A stretch of DNA of 64,000 nucleotides, taken from Bacillota bacterium. Its GTDB lineage: Bacteria; Bacillota; Clostridia; Acetivibrionales; Acetivibrionaceae. Positions within the stretch are counted from its first letter, which is position 1; the number at the start of each line of letters is the position of its first letter. The notes under the pieces were generated by a model. It saw only the letters and a list, made by a program, of their open reading frames with translations, made no database searches and was not told the origin of the DNA. The stretch lies in the NCBI GenBank assembly GCA_023421115.1, contig JAEZUI010000154.1:41608-105607 (forward strand), in the 5' to 3' direction. This document shows, piece after piece, positions 1 to 8,146 of the stretch. Both the position numbers and the translations under genes were made by a program.

Positions 1-230
1 TCATTATTATTAACAGCATGCCATAATGCTGTTGTCCCATCTCCCTTTGTAACATTCACATCAGCACCACTATCTAGGAGACAAAGTGCTGAATTGTACT
101 GCCTTTTTTTACAGGCATGCATTAGCAAAGTAGTTCCAGCTTTATTTTGCTTATTTGGTGAAACTCCTTGGTTCAAATTTCTTTGTATTTCATCAATTTT
201 GCCTCTTTTAACCGCGCGTTCTATATTCAT
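1..230 (-). CDS. Ankyrin-repeat protein, N-terminal part (runs off left edge)
   Basis: The reading frame starts at ATG 228-230 behind a purine-rich ribosome site (aaggaaaaggg) and is open to the window edge, giving about 76 residues. It shows two ankyrin-type units with the typical G-T-T-L-L-M-H-A and G-A-D-V-N cores (LLDSGADVNVTKGDGTTALWHA is the clearest stretch; it is split here as LLDSGADVNV and GDGTTALWHA). Ankyrin repeats mediate protein-protein contacts, so the partner cannot be predicted. It lies 33 bases downstream of a truncated conjugative coupling-protein gene, on the same strand, so it is probably cargo or the product of a rearrangement in the mobile element. Confidence 0.75.
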   Translation of the reverse strand, partial: MNIERAVKRGKIDEIQRNLNQGVSPNKQNKAGTTLLMHACKKRQYNSALCLLDSGADVNVTKGDGTTALWHAVNNN

Positions 231-263
231 TATACCCTTTTCCTTATCCACAATTACTTAATA

Positions 264-686
264 TCATAAACCTATTTTATCACAATATCCATTTTCGTTC
301 ATATTTTTATTCAAAACAAAACTGTCGAAAACCTTATCTTTCTCTTCATCCTTAAGCCATCTTGCAGACCCATGCTGATATTGACCTACTGGCACTGGTG
401 TCCTTATATCCGGAGTTATCTCCACTAAATTGGACTGATATGGTCTCAAATTAGTGAAAAAGAACATTACAGCCATCACAGCCACAAGCCCTTGAAAGCA
501 AAGGAATAGCATTAGATGTTGCTTACTATTTGCCATACTCTTTAAGCACTCCATAACAGAAAACAACTGTAGAACTTTACTTTGCCTTGATAGTATCGAA
601 TGCACAGAAGTAGTAAAAAGGATATTAACCAATCCACCAATAGTAAAAATCAATGAGCAGATTAATAATTTTACCTTGGTCTTCAT
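264..686 (-). pseudogene. Truncated VirD4/TcpA-like type IV coupling protein, N-terminal 140 residues
   Basis: The N-terminus has two hydrophobic segments (about residues 7-27 and 58-78). They are followed by the stretch TPDIRTPVPVGQYQHGSARW, which resembles the segment just after the membrane anchor in VirD4-type coupling proteins of Gram-positive conjugative elements. Full-length family members are about 500-600 residues and carry a P-loop ATPase; here the frame stops at residue 140, so the whole motor is absent. The start overlaps the stop of the upstream 126-residue gene as ATGA, as in an intact transfer operon. The element is therefore probably unable to transfer itself unless a second coupling protein exists. 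Family assignment is from memory of the conserved PVGQ...GSARW motif. Confidence 0.65.
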
Positions 687-1063
687 CTTTCAAACTCCCC
701 ACTTTTATCAATCTCAAGTTCAAAATCAATTTCATTAAAAGTTTCAAATCCTGTATCAATATCTTCATCATCCAACTGCTTTAGTGCATCCTGCCTAGCA
801 ATAAATCCTGGATCAGTAACAATTCCCTGTTCAATCAATTCATCTGCTACTATTGAAGAGGATAAGTCGTCTACAAAACATAGATTTTCACCATCTTTTT
901 CTGCCATATCAATAACATTTTGGGGTAACACTTCTTCTGCCATTTTCTTTGGCATCATTATCCCTTTGTGATTGGCACCAACAATTTCATAGATACCAAT
1001 AGCAATTTCTGTGCAAGTAATTATGTTACCCCAAATATTTGCGTTTGGTCTGCTATCCTGCAT
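683..1063 (-). CDS. Conserved-looking mobile-element protein, unknown function
   Basis: This 126-residue acidic soluble protein has no motif I recognise and no membrane segment or signal peptide. It sits in a tightly packed run of small genes between the relaxase and the coupling-protein gene: its start overlaps the end of the 94-residue gene by 11 bases, and its stop overlaps the coupling-protein start by 4. Such overlaps argue for co-translation. The context suggests a small accessory protein of conjugative transfer or element maintenance, but that is inference only. Confidence 0.6.
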   Translation of the reverse strand: MQDSRPNANIWGNIITCTEIAIGIYEIVGANHKGIMMPKKMAEEVLPQNVIDMAEKDGENLCFVDDLSSSIVADELIEQGIVTDPGFIARQDALKQLDDEDIDTGFETFNEIDFELEIDKSGEFER

Positions 1064-1337
1064 TTATTCCACCCCCATCCACAAACTCCATATTTGCTAT
1101 AAGACTCAGGTATTCTACACCCAGCCTTTCAATCATTTTACACTGGTTTTTTAAAACAATATCTACAGTCTGCTCTGAACAATATTTCATCATATCTTGA
1201 ATGTATCTACTCACCTCAAATCCAACAGGATTCTTATAATATTGTTCCTCGGTCATATTCTCAAGCTGCTTATTCAGATTGCTTTTATATGCTAAAAACC
1301 TTGCTATAGCAATAACTTGATTACTTTTATTTCTCAT
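1053..1337 (-). CDS. Small mobile-element protein, unknown function
   Basis: This is a 94-residue protein, basic at the N-terminus (MRNKSNQ) and mostly helical in appearance, with no membrane segment. It begins 3 bases after the end of the 227-residue gene and overlaps the next gene by 11 bases, so it belongs to the same transfer-region operon. I do not recognise the family. The dense packing and the absence of competing frames support it being a real gene. Confidence 0.55.
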   Translation of the reverse strand: MRNKSNQVIAIARFLAYKSNLNKQLENMTEEQYYKNPVGFEVSRYIQDMMKYCSEQTVDIVLKNQCKMIERLGVEYLSLIANMEFVDGGGINAG

Positions 1338-1340
1338 AAC

Positions 1341-2024
1341 TCAGCCTCCAATCTCTGCATCTATATCTTGCATAAACTCTTCCTCAAAATCAAAGTCATA
1401 ATCCCTGCCTTGAAGTTCCGGAACAATTTCTTCAATCTTTTCAATCATCCGACCGACTGAAAGCATATCATCATTAGAAATGTTATTATCCAGCAAAGTA
1501 AGTTTCACTAGGTTTGAGTGTAAAACCATAAGCTCAGTCTCTGAAAACAAAGCCTTCTCATCTACTAAACCTGATCTTATGGCAAAGTCCTGCATAGCTG
1601 ATTCTTTATTATAGAAAAATTGTCTTTGAAGAGGCTGTTCAGTTTCCTGTGCTATCCGAAAAGTTGAAAATACATATCCAAATAAATGGTGTTGCTTGCA
1701 TGCCAGTATGACATTATTATACTGAGTCAGTTTCACAGCCCCATTTTTAAGTCTTTCCTCATTATCAGTATAAGGACACTCTGTGCATATACCAACCTCT
1801 ACAGCTGTTTTTCTCGCTGTCTCATCAATAAGGTTCAACACTTTATCTTTTACAGACACAAATGGATTTCTCTCAATTGTATCTGCTTTTGTATAGAACG
1901 CTATGAGTTGATTTTTATAGTAAACATCTGCAAGATAATCTGAAGAAGTCGACCTTTTGACCTCAAAACCTCTCCTTGCAAGTTGTTCAAAAAAACTTTT
2001 ATAAAAGTCCATTTTAGTAAGCAT
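1341..2024 (-). CDS. Mobile-element protein of unknown function (227 aa)
   Basis: The start at 2024 is set by a strong ribosome site, aggaggtaattca, before ATG. The protein is soluble and ends in a very acidic tail (DYDFDFEEEFMQDIDAEIGG). A central stretch has a C-x2-C pair (GICTECPY) and a later Cys/His pair (ACKQHH), which could bind metal, but spacing alone does not prove a zinc site. It lies 4 bases downstream of the Cys-rich 64-residue gene in the relaxase operon. Function is unknown; a role in transfer or DNA processing is only suggested by context. Confidence 0.55.
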   Translation of the reverse strand: MLTKMDFYKSFFEQLARRGFEVKRSTSSDYLADVYYKNQLIAFYTKADTIERNPFVSVKDKVLNLIDETARKTAVEVGICTECPYTDNEERLKNGAVKLTQYNNVILACKQHHLFGYVFSTFRIAQETEQPLQRQFFYNKESAMQDFAIRSGLVDEKALFSETELMVLHSNLVKLTLLDNNISNDDMLSVGRMIEKIEEIVPELQGRDYDFDFEEEFMQDIDAEIGG

Positions 2025-2028
2025 TGAA

Positions 2029-2223
2029 TTACCTCCTGTTCAAAATAGCATTCTTTAGGTTCATCGCTCTCATCTTGTTTTTCTTTATATCCAATTCTTT
2101 TTGCATAAAGCATTTATCGCCTGTTTGTGGAAACATACAACTTGGCTTTGTCAATTCCAAAACAAAAGGACACCCACGGCAAGGATGTCCCTCAGGATAC
2201 TGATATACTGTTGTATTTGACAT
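2029..2223 (-). CDS. Small Cys-rich protein of the relaxase operon
   Basis: This 64-residue protein starts at ATG 2221-2223, behind aaaggaaaagagaaaa. The open frame extends further upstream, but that part lacks a ribosome site. It contains four cysteines in the pattern C-x2-C...C...C (HPCRGCPF, PSCMFPQTGDKC), suggesting a small metal-binding knuckle. It is followed by a basic C-terminal tail (IKKNKM...LNRR) that could contact nucleic acid. It lies 40 bases downstream of the relaxase gene. I do not recognise a named family. Confidence 0.55.
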   Translation of the reverse strand: MSNTTVYQYPEGHPCRGCPFVLELTKPSCMFPQTGDKCFMQKELDIKKNKMRAMNLKNAILNRR

Positions 2224-2263
2224 TTTTCTCTTTTCCTTTCTGAAATATAAAAAGTATAGCAAA

Positions 2264-3499
2264 TTATTTCCCCATACCTTTGTCTCTGTTTCTTAAATAT
2301 AATTCTTTCTTTGCTCTTTTTGATAGCTCTGTACTTTCAGCTTTTTGTCTATCAATATAATCCATGTTTAAATCATCAACATTCTGCTCTATCATCATTA
2401 AAATCTCACAAATCATTTGCTGTGTCTTATAAGATTTATACTCTTTGGAATATTCCAGTTTTGAAAGTTCAAATTCCTTATTTGCCAGTGTTTTAATTAC
2501 AGCAATTAAACGGTTTGCAATCAGCTTGTCCATCTCATTTATTGCTTTTTCTCTATGACTTTCCACACTCACCGGGTCTGTATCATATAGCATAGCCATT
2601 TTTGACTTTGTATCTGCATACTCATCAATCAGCTGTTTAATATGCGGAATTCCTTGCTTTAAATCTTCAACAACCCTATCCACTTGTTCTTTTGCCTCTT
2701 CGGACAGTAATTGATAATAAAGCCTCCCCTTTTTCGGCAATATATCTTTTAATTGAAATAGCCGAATTGATAAAGGCGATAAATCAATCCCTTTCAAAAT
2801 ACTGTCAATTGGAATATCTTTTAACTCTTCATCATCAATCTTTCCAGCCGCTTCCTTTAATTTTTTATATTGTTTTGGATAAATAGTCTTCATGTAATCA
2901 TCAAAATCTTTTACCAAATCATCCGTAACTTCCTTCAGCTCAGATTTATATTTTTCCTTAGCCCTGCAATAATCGGCTATTTTTTCAGTAAAAGTCTCTT
3001 TTATCAGCTGAATCCTTATACTGTCAGCGACTTTGGGACTAACATAATTTTTCATTGTCTTTTGATTTTTATCCCAGAATACAATATGAATATGAGGGTG
3101 GCTGGGTTCATTATGGTGAGCACATACCCAGGAAAGATTTCTCCGGCTTATTCCATTCTTACTTGCTATAATGTGAATATGTTTTTCAATGTAATTTTCC
3201 CATGCATTATGATCTTTTAGGCCAAGTTCTGCGACAGTTTCAGGGGTGAATGATATAACACTTCTAAAAATGTTTACTTTCTTATAAGACAGTTCCCGTA
3301 CCTCTTTAGCAACCTCCTGCCAAGTTTTAAATTCAGTTAAATTTCCTGGCTGAAGTTTACCAAATAGTCCGTGGCTCATTCCTTCATTTTTTGATGCTCC
3401 AGGTCTGGTTGCAATATACCTTATATGAGCATAATTACATTTTGGAGTTTTATTGAAATTAGGAGGCTTGAACCTCTGCTTATACATCAAAATCGACAT
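2264..3499 (-). CDS. MobL/MobP-type conjugative relaxase
   Basis: The 411-residue protein resembles the Gram-positive MobP-type (MobL) relaxases, which nick the element at oriT and stay attached to the DNA for transfer. An N-terminal YIATRPGASKNEG segment of the type seen in that family is followed near residue 136 by the HUH metal-binding motif H-P-H-I-H-I-V-F-W-D. The C-terminal half is long, charged and helical, as expected for the DNA-binding/accessory portion. The start (ATG 3497-3499) has gggggag about 10 bases upstream and overlaps the RHH accessory gene by 20 bases. It appears full length. The likely oriT would lie upstream of the RHH gene. Confidence 0.8.
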   Translation of the reverse strand: MSILMYKQRFKPPNFNKTPKCNYAHIRYIATRPGASKNEGMSHGLFGKLQPGNLTEFKTWQEVAKEVRELSYKKVNIFRSVISFTPETVAELGLKDHNAWENYIEKHIHIIASKNGISRRNLSWVCAHHNEPSHPHIHIVFWDKNQKTMKNYVSPKVADSIRIQLIKETFTEKIADYCRAKEKYKSELKEVTDDLVKDFDDYMKTIYPKQYKKLKEAAGKIDDEELKDIPIDSILKGIDLSPLSIRLFQLKDILPKKGRLYYQLLSEEAKEQVDRVVEDLKQGIPHIKQLIDEYADTKSKMAMLYDTDPVSVESHREKAINEMDKLIANRLIAVIKTLANKEFELSKLEYSKEYKSYKTQQMICEILMMIEQNVDDLNMDYIDRQKAESTELSKRAKKELYLRNRDKGMGK

Positions 3500-3977
3500 A
3501 AGAAGTATCTCCCCCTTTTATTTCCGAAACAGCTTTTTTAACTTCTTCATCATCCATAAACTTTGCAATAGCATCTCCGCTTTTCATATTTGCATAAGAC
3601 AACGCCCTCTTTCTTGCGGCCTTTTCTATTTTCTCAAATGATGAATACCTGTCCTTATCAATCAAATCTGAGATGATGGTGATATTGGCATAATAGGCTG
3701 CTGCGGAGATGATTGTAAGTCTGTTTATCATACCTGCTAACCGGTTTGCTAATGACTTTATCGAAGCTTCAATTTCTTGATGAATGATGTCAGTTATCAT
3801 ATCTATATTTTCTTCATATCCATTTACTGCCAAGCCTTTATCAACAAACTCTCTGATTATTTCAGAAGCATAAACATTCTTTTTTATAGCTAGTTTATCA
3901 ATCTGTTCCAAAGTTTCAGTCGGAAATACTACTGACCTTTTTTGAGTCTTTGGGTTGTTATCGGTCTTCTCTTTCAC
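3480..3977 (-). CDS. Ribbon-helix-helix relaxosome accessory protein (MobC-like)
   Basis: The best start is GTG 3975-3977, set by an excellent ribosome site (aaggaggaatttt); a longer reading frame upstream has none. This gives 165 residues. The N-terminus (KRSVVFPTETLEQIDKLA, then VYASEIIREFVDKGL) looks like a ribbon-helix-helix DNA-binding domain. The remainder is helical, like MobC proteins that help the relaxase bind and open oriT. It overlaps the relaxase start by 20 bases, implying translational coupling. The first structural gene of the mob operon often autoregulates, which would fit an RHH protein, but no operator was identified. Confidence 0.65.
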   Translation of the reverse strand: MKEKTDNNPKTQKRSVVFPTETLEQIDKLAIKKNVYASEIIREFVDKGLAVNGYEENIDMITDIIHQEIEASIKSLANRLAGMINRLTIISAAAYYANITIISDLIDKDRYSSFEKIEKAARKRALSYANMKSGDAIAKFMDDEEVKKAVSEIKGGDTSYVDFDV

Positions 3978-4023
3978 AAAATTCCTCCTTTCAATATCCC
4001 AATATTCTTTTTGAGCAAAACAA

Positions 4024-4046
4024 AAGAAGCCAATTTGCGGCTTCTT
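4024..4046 (-). terminator. Intrinsic terminator after the DUF4241 gene (or oriT-associated hairpin)
   Basis: A perfect 8-bp inverted repeat (aagaagcc / ggcttctt, 7-base loop) is followed on the minus strand by a T-rich run (ttttgtttt). It lies between the DUF4241 stop and the mob operon, so it reads as a terminator. Because oriT of mobilizable elements often lies just upstream of the MobC/relaxase genes and contains an inverted repeat, an oriT role cannot be excluded. Confidence 0.55.
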
Positions 4047-4112
4047 GTTATATGGATAGTACATTAATTTTATATTGCTTGTTTTTTTGTCTAGTTTATA
4101 CTATGAAGGTAC

Positions 4113-4856
4113 TTAGCATTCATCCTCATCCTCCGAAAACTCATCTGGACTAATAAATTGGATAACCAAACAAACGGGTGTATTTTCCTTATCAAGCCCC
4201 CAATATGAAGGATAATAACCATCTCCAAAGCCGGAAGCAAACATTATAACATTATTATCCGTATTTGGCACACTCCAGTTAATCCAATCCCCGCCATTAC
4301 GTTGGTAAAGCGGCTTGGCTCTATAACTCTCTTCAAAGAATTTTGCAAAGTAATCATCATAATTATTTAATCCAGGATGCTCCTTTTCCCACTGATTGAT
4401 AAATACTTCATACTTTTCCTCTGTCTGTTTGTCACAAAAACAGCCCAAACCTGCATCTACTGGAAATCCAAAAATATCATCTGGTTCCTTCAGTTCTTTT
4501 GGGTCATCACCAACCCGAAGTGCAAGTTCCCATCTCACAATTTCTTTGCTACTAAATTGTAGCCTTGCAGCTGCATATCTGTTACCCCATTCAGAGTCCA
4601 CAACAACAGCAATCGTTACCGGATAGCTTCCAGAAGGTACTTTTCTTATGAATGGGCGAACTTTATTATAGCCCATACCTAAACTTACTAGTGGATCGCA
4701 TACTATGATCTCTCCAGTTGGTAATTGAAGCTCTCCAAGTGTTATGTATTCAAATTGAACAATAGGTTTAACACTTTTTGAGAAGTAATCAACAAATTCT
4801 TCTCTTGGTGAAGGTTCTGGTTCTTTACTGTCAAAAAGTTTACTAATAAACGACAT
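4113..4856 (-). CDS. DUF4241-like protein, probable immunity-type protein
   Basis: This soluble acidic protein of about 247 residues is best started at ATG 4854-4856, 8 bases after aggag; a GTG one codon earlier is also possible. The central region (GEIIVCDPLV, PSGSYPVTIAV, RYAAARLQFS, FPVDAGLGCFCD) fits the DUF4241 family as I recall it. That family is common in clusters of polymorphic-toxin immunity genes. The tail is a poly-acidic DEFSEDEDEC. Together with the neighbouring DUF2262 gene it forms an immunity-like block inserted between the replication and mobilization genes of the element. No cognate toxin is visible in the window. Confidence 0.6.
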   Translation of the reverse strand: MSFISKLFDSKEPEPSPREEFVDYFSKSVKPIVQFEYITLGELQLPTGEIIVCDPLVSLGMGYNKVRPFIRKVPSGSYPVTIAVVVDSEWGNRYAAARLQFSSKEIVRWELALRVGDDPKELKEPDDIFGFPVDAGLGCFCDKQTEEKYEVFINQWEKEHPGLNNYDDYFAKFFEESYRAKPLYQRNGGDWINWSVPNTDNNVIMFASGFGDGYYPSYWGLDKENTPVCLVIQFISPDEFSEDEDEC

Positions 4857-4859
4857 CAC

Positions 4860-5167
4860 AAAAGCTCCTTTCTTTACTTTACATTAATGAAATCGCCGAT
4901 TGTTTATTCTAATTAGAAGTTTATTGTTTATCAAACAACCCGTTATGGATAACCTGAAGTTTAGCTCAATATTCATTTACTTATCTTTTTCTTTAAAGTT
5001 CTTATAGCAAACTTTCTTGTATCATCATAGCTGTCATAAAGGCATTCTTCCAGCACTTCAACAGGAAGGATTTTGCGTTAGCTCCTTCAAGTAAGGGTAT
5101 AAATACCAATAATCATTATTTCATATTATACTGATAATGAAAACTACTAGAGTCAAAATTTATAACA
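4860..5167. other. Gene-free gap with a decayed coding remnant
   Basis: The 308 bases between the DUF4241 and DUF2262 genes carry the ribosome site of the DUF4241 gene, a copy of the cttctaatta motif (about 4906-4920) and the HEAT-like remnant listed separately. No other gene or RNA was seen. Confidence 0.5.
4973..5136 (-). pseudogene. Frameshifted C-terminal remnant resembling a HEAT-type repeat
   Basis: On the minus strand the frame ending at TGA 4973-4975 reads VEVLEECLYDSYDDTRKFAI followed by RTLKKKISK, which looks like the last helical pair of a HEAT/Armadillo-type repeat. Just upstream the continuation (YWYLYPYLKELTQ) is in another frame, so a single frameshift separates two plausible halves. 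There is no start codon or ribosome site. I read it as the decayed end of an older accessory gene. Confidence 0.35.
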
Positions 5168-5998
5168 TTATCCTGGAATATCTGCATCAGTTAGACCTTT
5201 TGATAGGCTGCCTGAAATAAGTATGGAATGCCCCCAAAACAAATCTCCGTCATCATGCCAGAATTCAAAAGATCCATCAGAATAAATTGTTATAGACTCA
5301 AGACTCATTCTATCTTTGAATTGTTCTCCAGTTACTTCTATCTCATCTTCTTCAAGCCAGCTTTCGTTCTTTAAAGATAAGAGTTCTCTTACAGCATAAT
5401 CTCTAATAAGGTTATTCCACATAACTTTATCATTCCATAATACATGTGCTGTTTGTAAAGCTGCGTTAAGGTCATCATTGCTTTCTATTGATAAATTCAA
5501 GTTAATGCTGTCTTCAATCCAATTGACATTGGCTCTATACCAGTTTAACCCCCTATCAAAAGTAAATATGCCAAAAACTCCATCTGCATATGTAACTGGT
5601 TTCTTTAGTTCTTCCAAACAACTGTTTAACACAGTATCAGATATATTAGTTTTTATAATTTCTTCAAGCAACGCTTGAGGACTTCCGAATATATTGTCAT
5701 CGGACACACGAGCACGTATTTTAATAATAGTTTCAGCAGTAATTTTTTTTCGAATTTTTTTCAATTCTAATTCAGATACCTTACGTCTTACAGTTAATGG
5801 ATCACGCCTCAAATTTCCGGAACCAACACGCCAAGCATCAAATTTAATGGTCAGCGACCACAAATGATCATTACCTATTTTTGATGCACTAGAACCACTT
5901 ACGCCTACAAGGCCAGTTATCTCTACAATAGAACAGACTTTAAGCTGGTCAATAAGCTGCTGTTCTTTCACAGAAATTTCTTTAAATATATCATCCAT
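5168..5998 (-). CDS. DUF2262-like protein, probable immunity-type protein
   Basis: The 276-residue soluble protein starts at ATG 5996-5998 after gaaaggagggaattcc, a strong ribosome site. The C-terminal third (ESITIYSDGSFEFWHDDGDL, then FWGHSILISG and LTDADIPG) matches the DUF2262 signature as I remember it. DUF2262 proteins are frequently encoded in immunity arrays of contact-dependent or secreted toxin systems. The N-terminal two thirds have an irregular mixed alpha/beta look and no catalytic motif I can name. With the adjacent DUF4241 gene it makes a candidate immunity cassette on the mobile element. Confidence 0.65.
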   Translation of the reverse strand: MDDIFKEISVKEQQLIDQLKVCSIVEITGLVGVSGSSASKIGNDHLWSLTIKFDAWRVGSGNLRRDPLTVRRKVSELELKKIRKKITAETIIKIRARVSDDNIFGSPQALLEEIIKTNISDTVLNSCLEELKKPVTYADGVFGIFTFDRGLNWYRANVNWIEDSINLNLSIESNDDLNAALQTAHVLWNDKVMWNNLIRDYAVRELLSLKNESWLEEDEIEVTGEQFKDRMSLESITIYSDGSFEFWHDDGDLFWGHSILISGSLSKGLTDADIPG

Positions 5999-6265
5999 GG
6001 AATTCCCTCCTTTCGTTCCTTCATATAATACTGTCGCTATAATATAACAACTGTTCTAACAATTTATTTGTGTTGTTATTAATACCTTCAACAACATTTA
6101 TTCCTTTAGAGTCAAGTGAACCAAATATAAATGTGTGGTCTTTTCATAATGTTAGCTTCTAATTGCCTAAAAGGCATAAATACTCCCTTACCGGTATTAA
6201 CTTTACTACACTCTATAATAATTATGTGGATAAGTTTGTTTTCTGATTATCATAAGTGCTCATAT

Positions 6266-7342
6266 CTACTTAATAGTAATGTTAATTTCTCTATCAGCTT
6301 CAGGTTCATAAATGCTGACATCTAACCAACTATCCATGCCTCTTATCTTTTTAAACCATTCACTGTTTTCGAGTAGCGATCCATCTGTTTTTATATTTAG
6401 CGTGCAACTAGTACAATTATATTCAATCTGAATGGCTTTCCAGATCGAATTAATATCACATTCGGGTATAAAGAATTTAACTGGTTCGATCGTATCTAGA
6501 AGTCCAAGGTAAAAAACCAAAGGATCTTTATGAAGACTTATCATGTTTGTTTCACAATAAACAAGAGGATTAAGACCATATTGTTTATAAATGCTTTTAC
6601 TTTCTTTATTTTTTTCGCTATACCAGATATTGTGGGCAATAATTGCGTTAGCGACATAAGCAAAATGGCTTAGATGCTCAATTTTCCATTGTAAATTTTT
6701 ATAGTTAAAGTTGTTATAGTTTCGGTGGTGGCTTTTAACTTTTTCCCAATTAGTATTATAATTCTTCTTAAGCTTATCATAAAGAAGATACCCAGCAATA
6801 ATGCCATGATCTATAGCTTGCCAATATTCTGCTCTATAACTAAAATAGTTTTTAACTAATGTTTCAGGATATGTATAAGGCTTGTTGTTTTCCCACATAT
6901 GATCATAAACATTATATTCAATATTATACCTATCCAAATAAAAATCTAATTCTTTAGGGCTGTTACAGTTATACTCATATTTTTCAATTACTGCTGCTGT
7001 ATCATGATAAAGGCAAGTCAAAAACCATGTATATATGAAATTATACCAATCTGTTTTTTTAATGTATAACGAAATGTGATCTCTCAGTTTATCAAATACT
7101 ATATTCGACAACTGACATCCCAGAAAATATAATGCTACTGTATGTTGATGTTTGCCTTGATCGTGAAAAAGCTTTTGAAAACCAACATCAAAAATCTTTT
7201 CTTTTGCACCTACATCATACGTTCCCCGAATAAAGTTATATGCATTTTCACTATTGAAATTATCAAAATCAATACTGGGTGTATCATAATAATACTTCCA
7301 TTTAACTGGTGGCATATTTTTATAAGCGTCATATAAGTTCAA
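6266..7342 (-). CDS. HD-superfamily phosphohydrolase-like protein
   Basis: The start is a TTG (7340-7342) placed 7 bases after ggaggg; no better start exists, and the protein is then 358 residues. The order of motifs looks like the HD metal-dependent phosphohydrolase fold: His in KHQHTVALYFLG, the His-Asp pair in CLYHDTAAV, His in IDHGIIAGYLL, His in IIAHNIW, and a late Asp in YLGLLDTIEPVKF. This arrangement resembles HD proteins that hydrolyse nucleotides or phosphoesters, but the substrate cannot be read. There is no membrane segment. It sits alone between the DUF2262 gene and a small membrane protein, with a cttctaatta motif upstream. A defence or signalling role is possible but unproven. 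Confidence 0.5.
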   Translation of the reverse strand: MNLYDAYKNMPPVKWKYYYDTPSIDFDNFNSENAYNFIRGTYDVGAKEKIFDVGFQKLFHDQGKHQHTVALYFLGCQLSNIVFDKLRDHISLYIKKTDWYNFIYTWFLTCLYHDTAAVIEKYEYNCNSPKELDFYLDRYNIEYNVYDHMWENNKPYTYPETLVKNYFSYRAEYWQAIDHGIIAGYLLYDKLKKNYNTNWEKVKSHHRNYNNFNYKNLQWKIEHLSHFAYVANAIIAHNIWYSEKNKESKSIYKQYGLNPLVYCETNMISLHKDPLVFYLGLLDTIEPVKFFIPECDINSIWKAIQIEYNCTSCTLNIKTDGSLLENSEWFKKIRGMDSWLDVSIYEPEADREINITIK

Positions 7343-7555
7343 TTATTTTTCCCTCCAATCTTCTCTAAGATACAATTTTGATATTGCAATAATGGCTTAT
7401 AGTGCTTTCATTTAGCTCTATTCGATTATTCTTATTATTATCCTAATTAGAAGGTTATGACTTTTCCGGTGAGCTGTTAAATTCCCGAATGGCTTGCTAC
7501 ATTTAATTAATCTACTATTATTAATTTGTTATAAAATGTACTTGTGAAATTCTTA

Positions 7556-7801
7556 TTACTTAGACAAAGCAATTATTGTAATTACTATATTAGCTATTGT
7601 TGCTATCAACATTACTGCGGTCATTATTGTAATCCACAAAGTACACCTAATCATAGTTTTATTGGTATTTTCATTGCTACGTCTATTTAATTCTTCAGTG
7701 TAATAGTTTAACCCCACTGCCGTGTGATTAGCGGTTTTATCATATAGTTCAACTAATTGCTCATCAGTTAACTCTCTCAATTCTTTTAGTTTTAAACTCA
7801 T
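7556..7801 (-). CDS. Small membrane protein
   Basis: This 81-residue protein starts at ATG 7799-7801 after aaaggaggatatt. Residues 1-47 are soluble, charged and helical (LKELRELTDEQLVELYDKTA). The C-terminal 33 residues form one strongly hydrophobic segment (LWITIMTAVMLIATIANIV...), so this is a tail-anchored single-span protein. It resembles no family I can name. It is flanked by the HD-domain gene downstream and a 69-residue gene upstream, all on the same strand but separated by 130-215 bases, so each may have its own promoter. Confidence 0.6.
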   Translation of the reverse strand: MSLKLKELRELTDEQLVELYDKTANHTAVGLNYYTEELNRRSNENTNKTMIRCTLWITIMTAVMLIATIANIVITIIALSK

Positions 7802-7936
7802 AATATCCTCCTTTTTTTAATGATTACCAGATGGACAGCGACTTGACTACATTCTATCCGTGTTATAAACATAATGGGAAGTCCGTATCACACTCTCAAG
7901 AAAATACAAATATCGGATTTATTTCTACTTCTGTTT

Positions 7937-8146
7937 TTATAATTCGATAATTTGAAAAGATCGTCCTTTTAGTTCAGGATACTTTTCTTCAAGTTCAAGT
8001 ATGAACATAGTTTCATTATACGTCTCATCAACTTCAAAAACGTTCTCGTAATATCCATTTAAGGCCATAAGTCCAGCGTCAGTATGTACCCTCCGAGTTT
8101 CAGGATTAATAATTCTTTCTTTTGCAATTACTCTAATCTTTTTCAT
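7937..8146 (-). CDS. Small soluble protein, unknown function
   Basis: The 69-residue protein starts at ATG 8144-8146, behind a strong ribosome site (aggaggagataagt). The sequence starts with a basic beta-strand-like segment (MKKIRVIAKERI) and ends with an acidic helix and strand (LELEEKYPELKGRSFQIIEL). It could be a small immunity or antitoxin-like protein, but nothing specific supports that. A cttctaatta copy lies about 45 bases upstream. Confidence 0.55.
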   Translation of the reverse strand: MKKIRVIAKERIINPETRRVHTDAGLMALNGYYENVFEVDETYNETMFILELEEKYPELKGRSFQIIEL

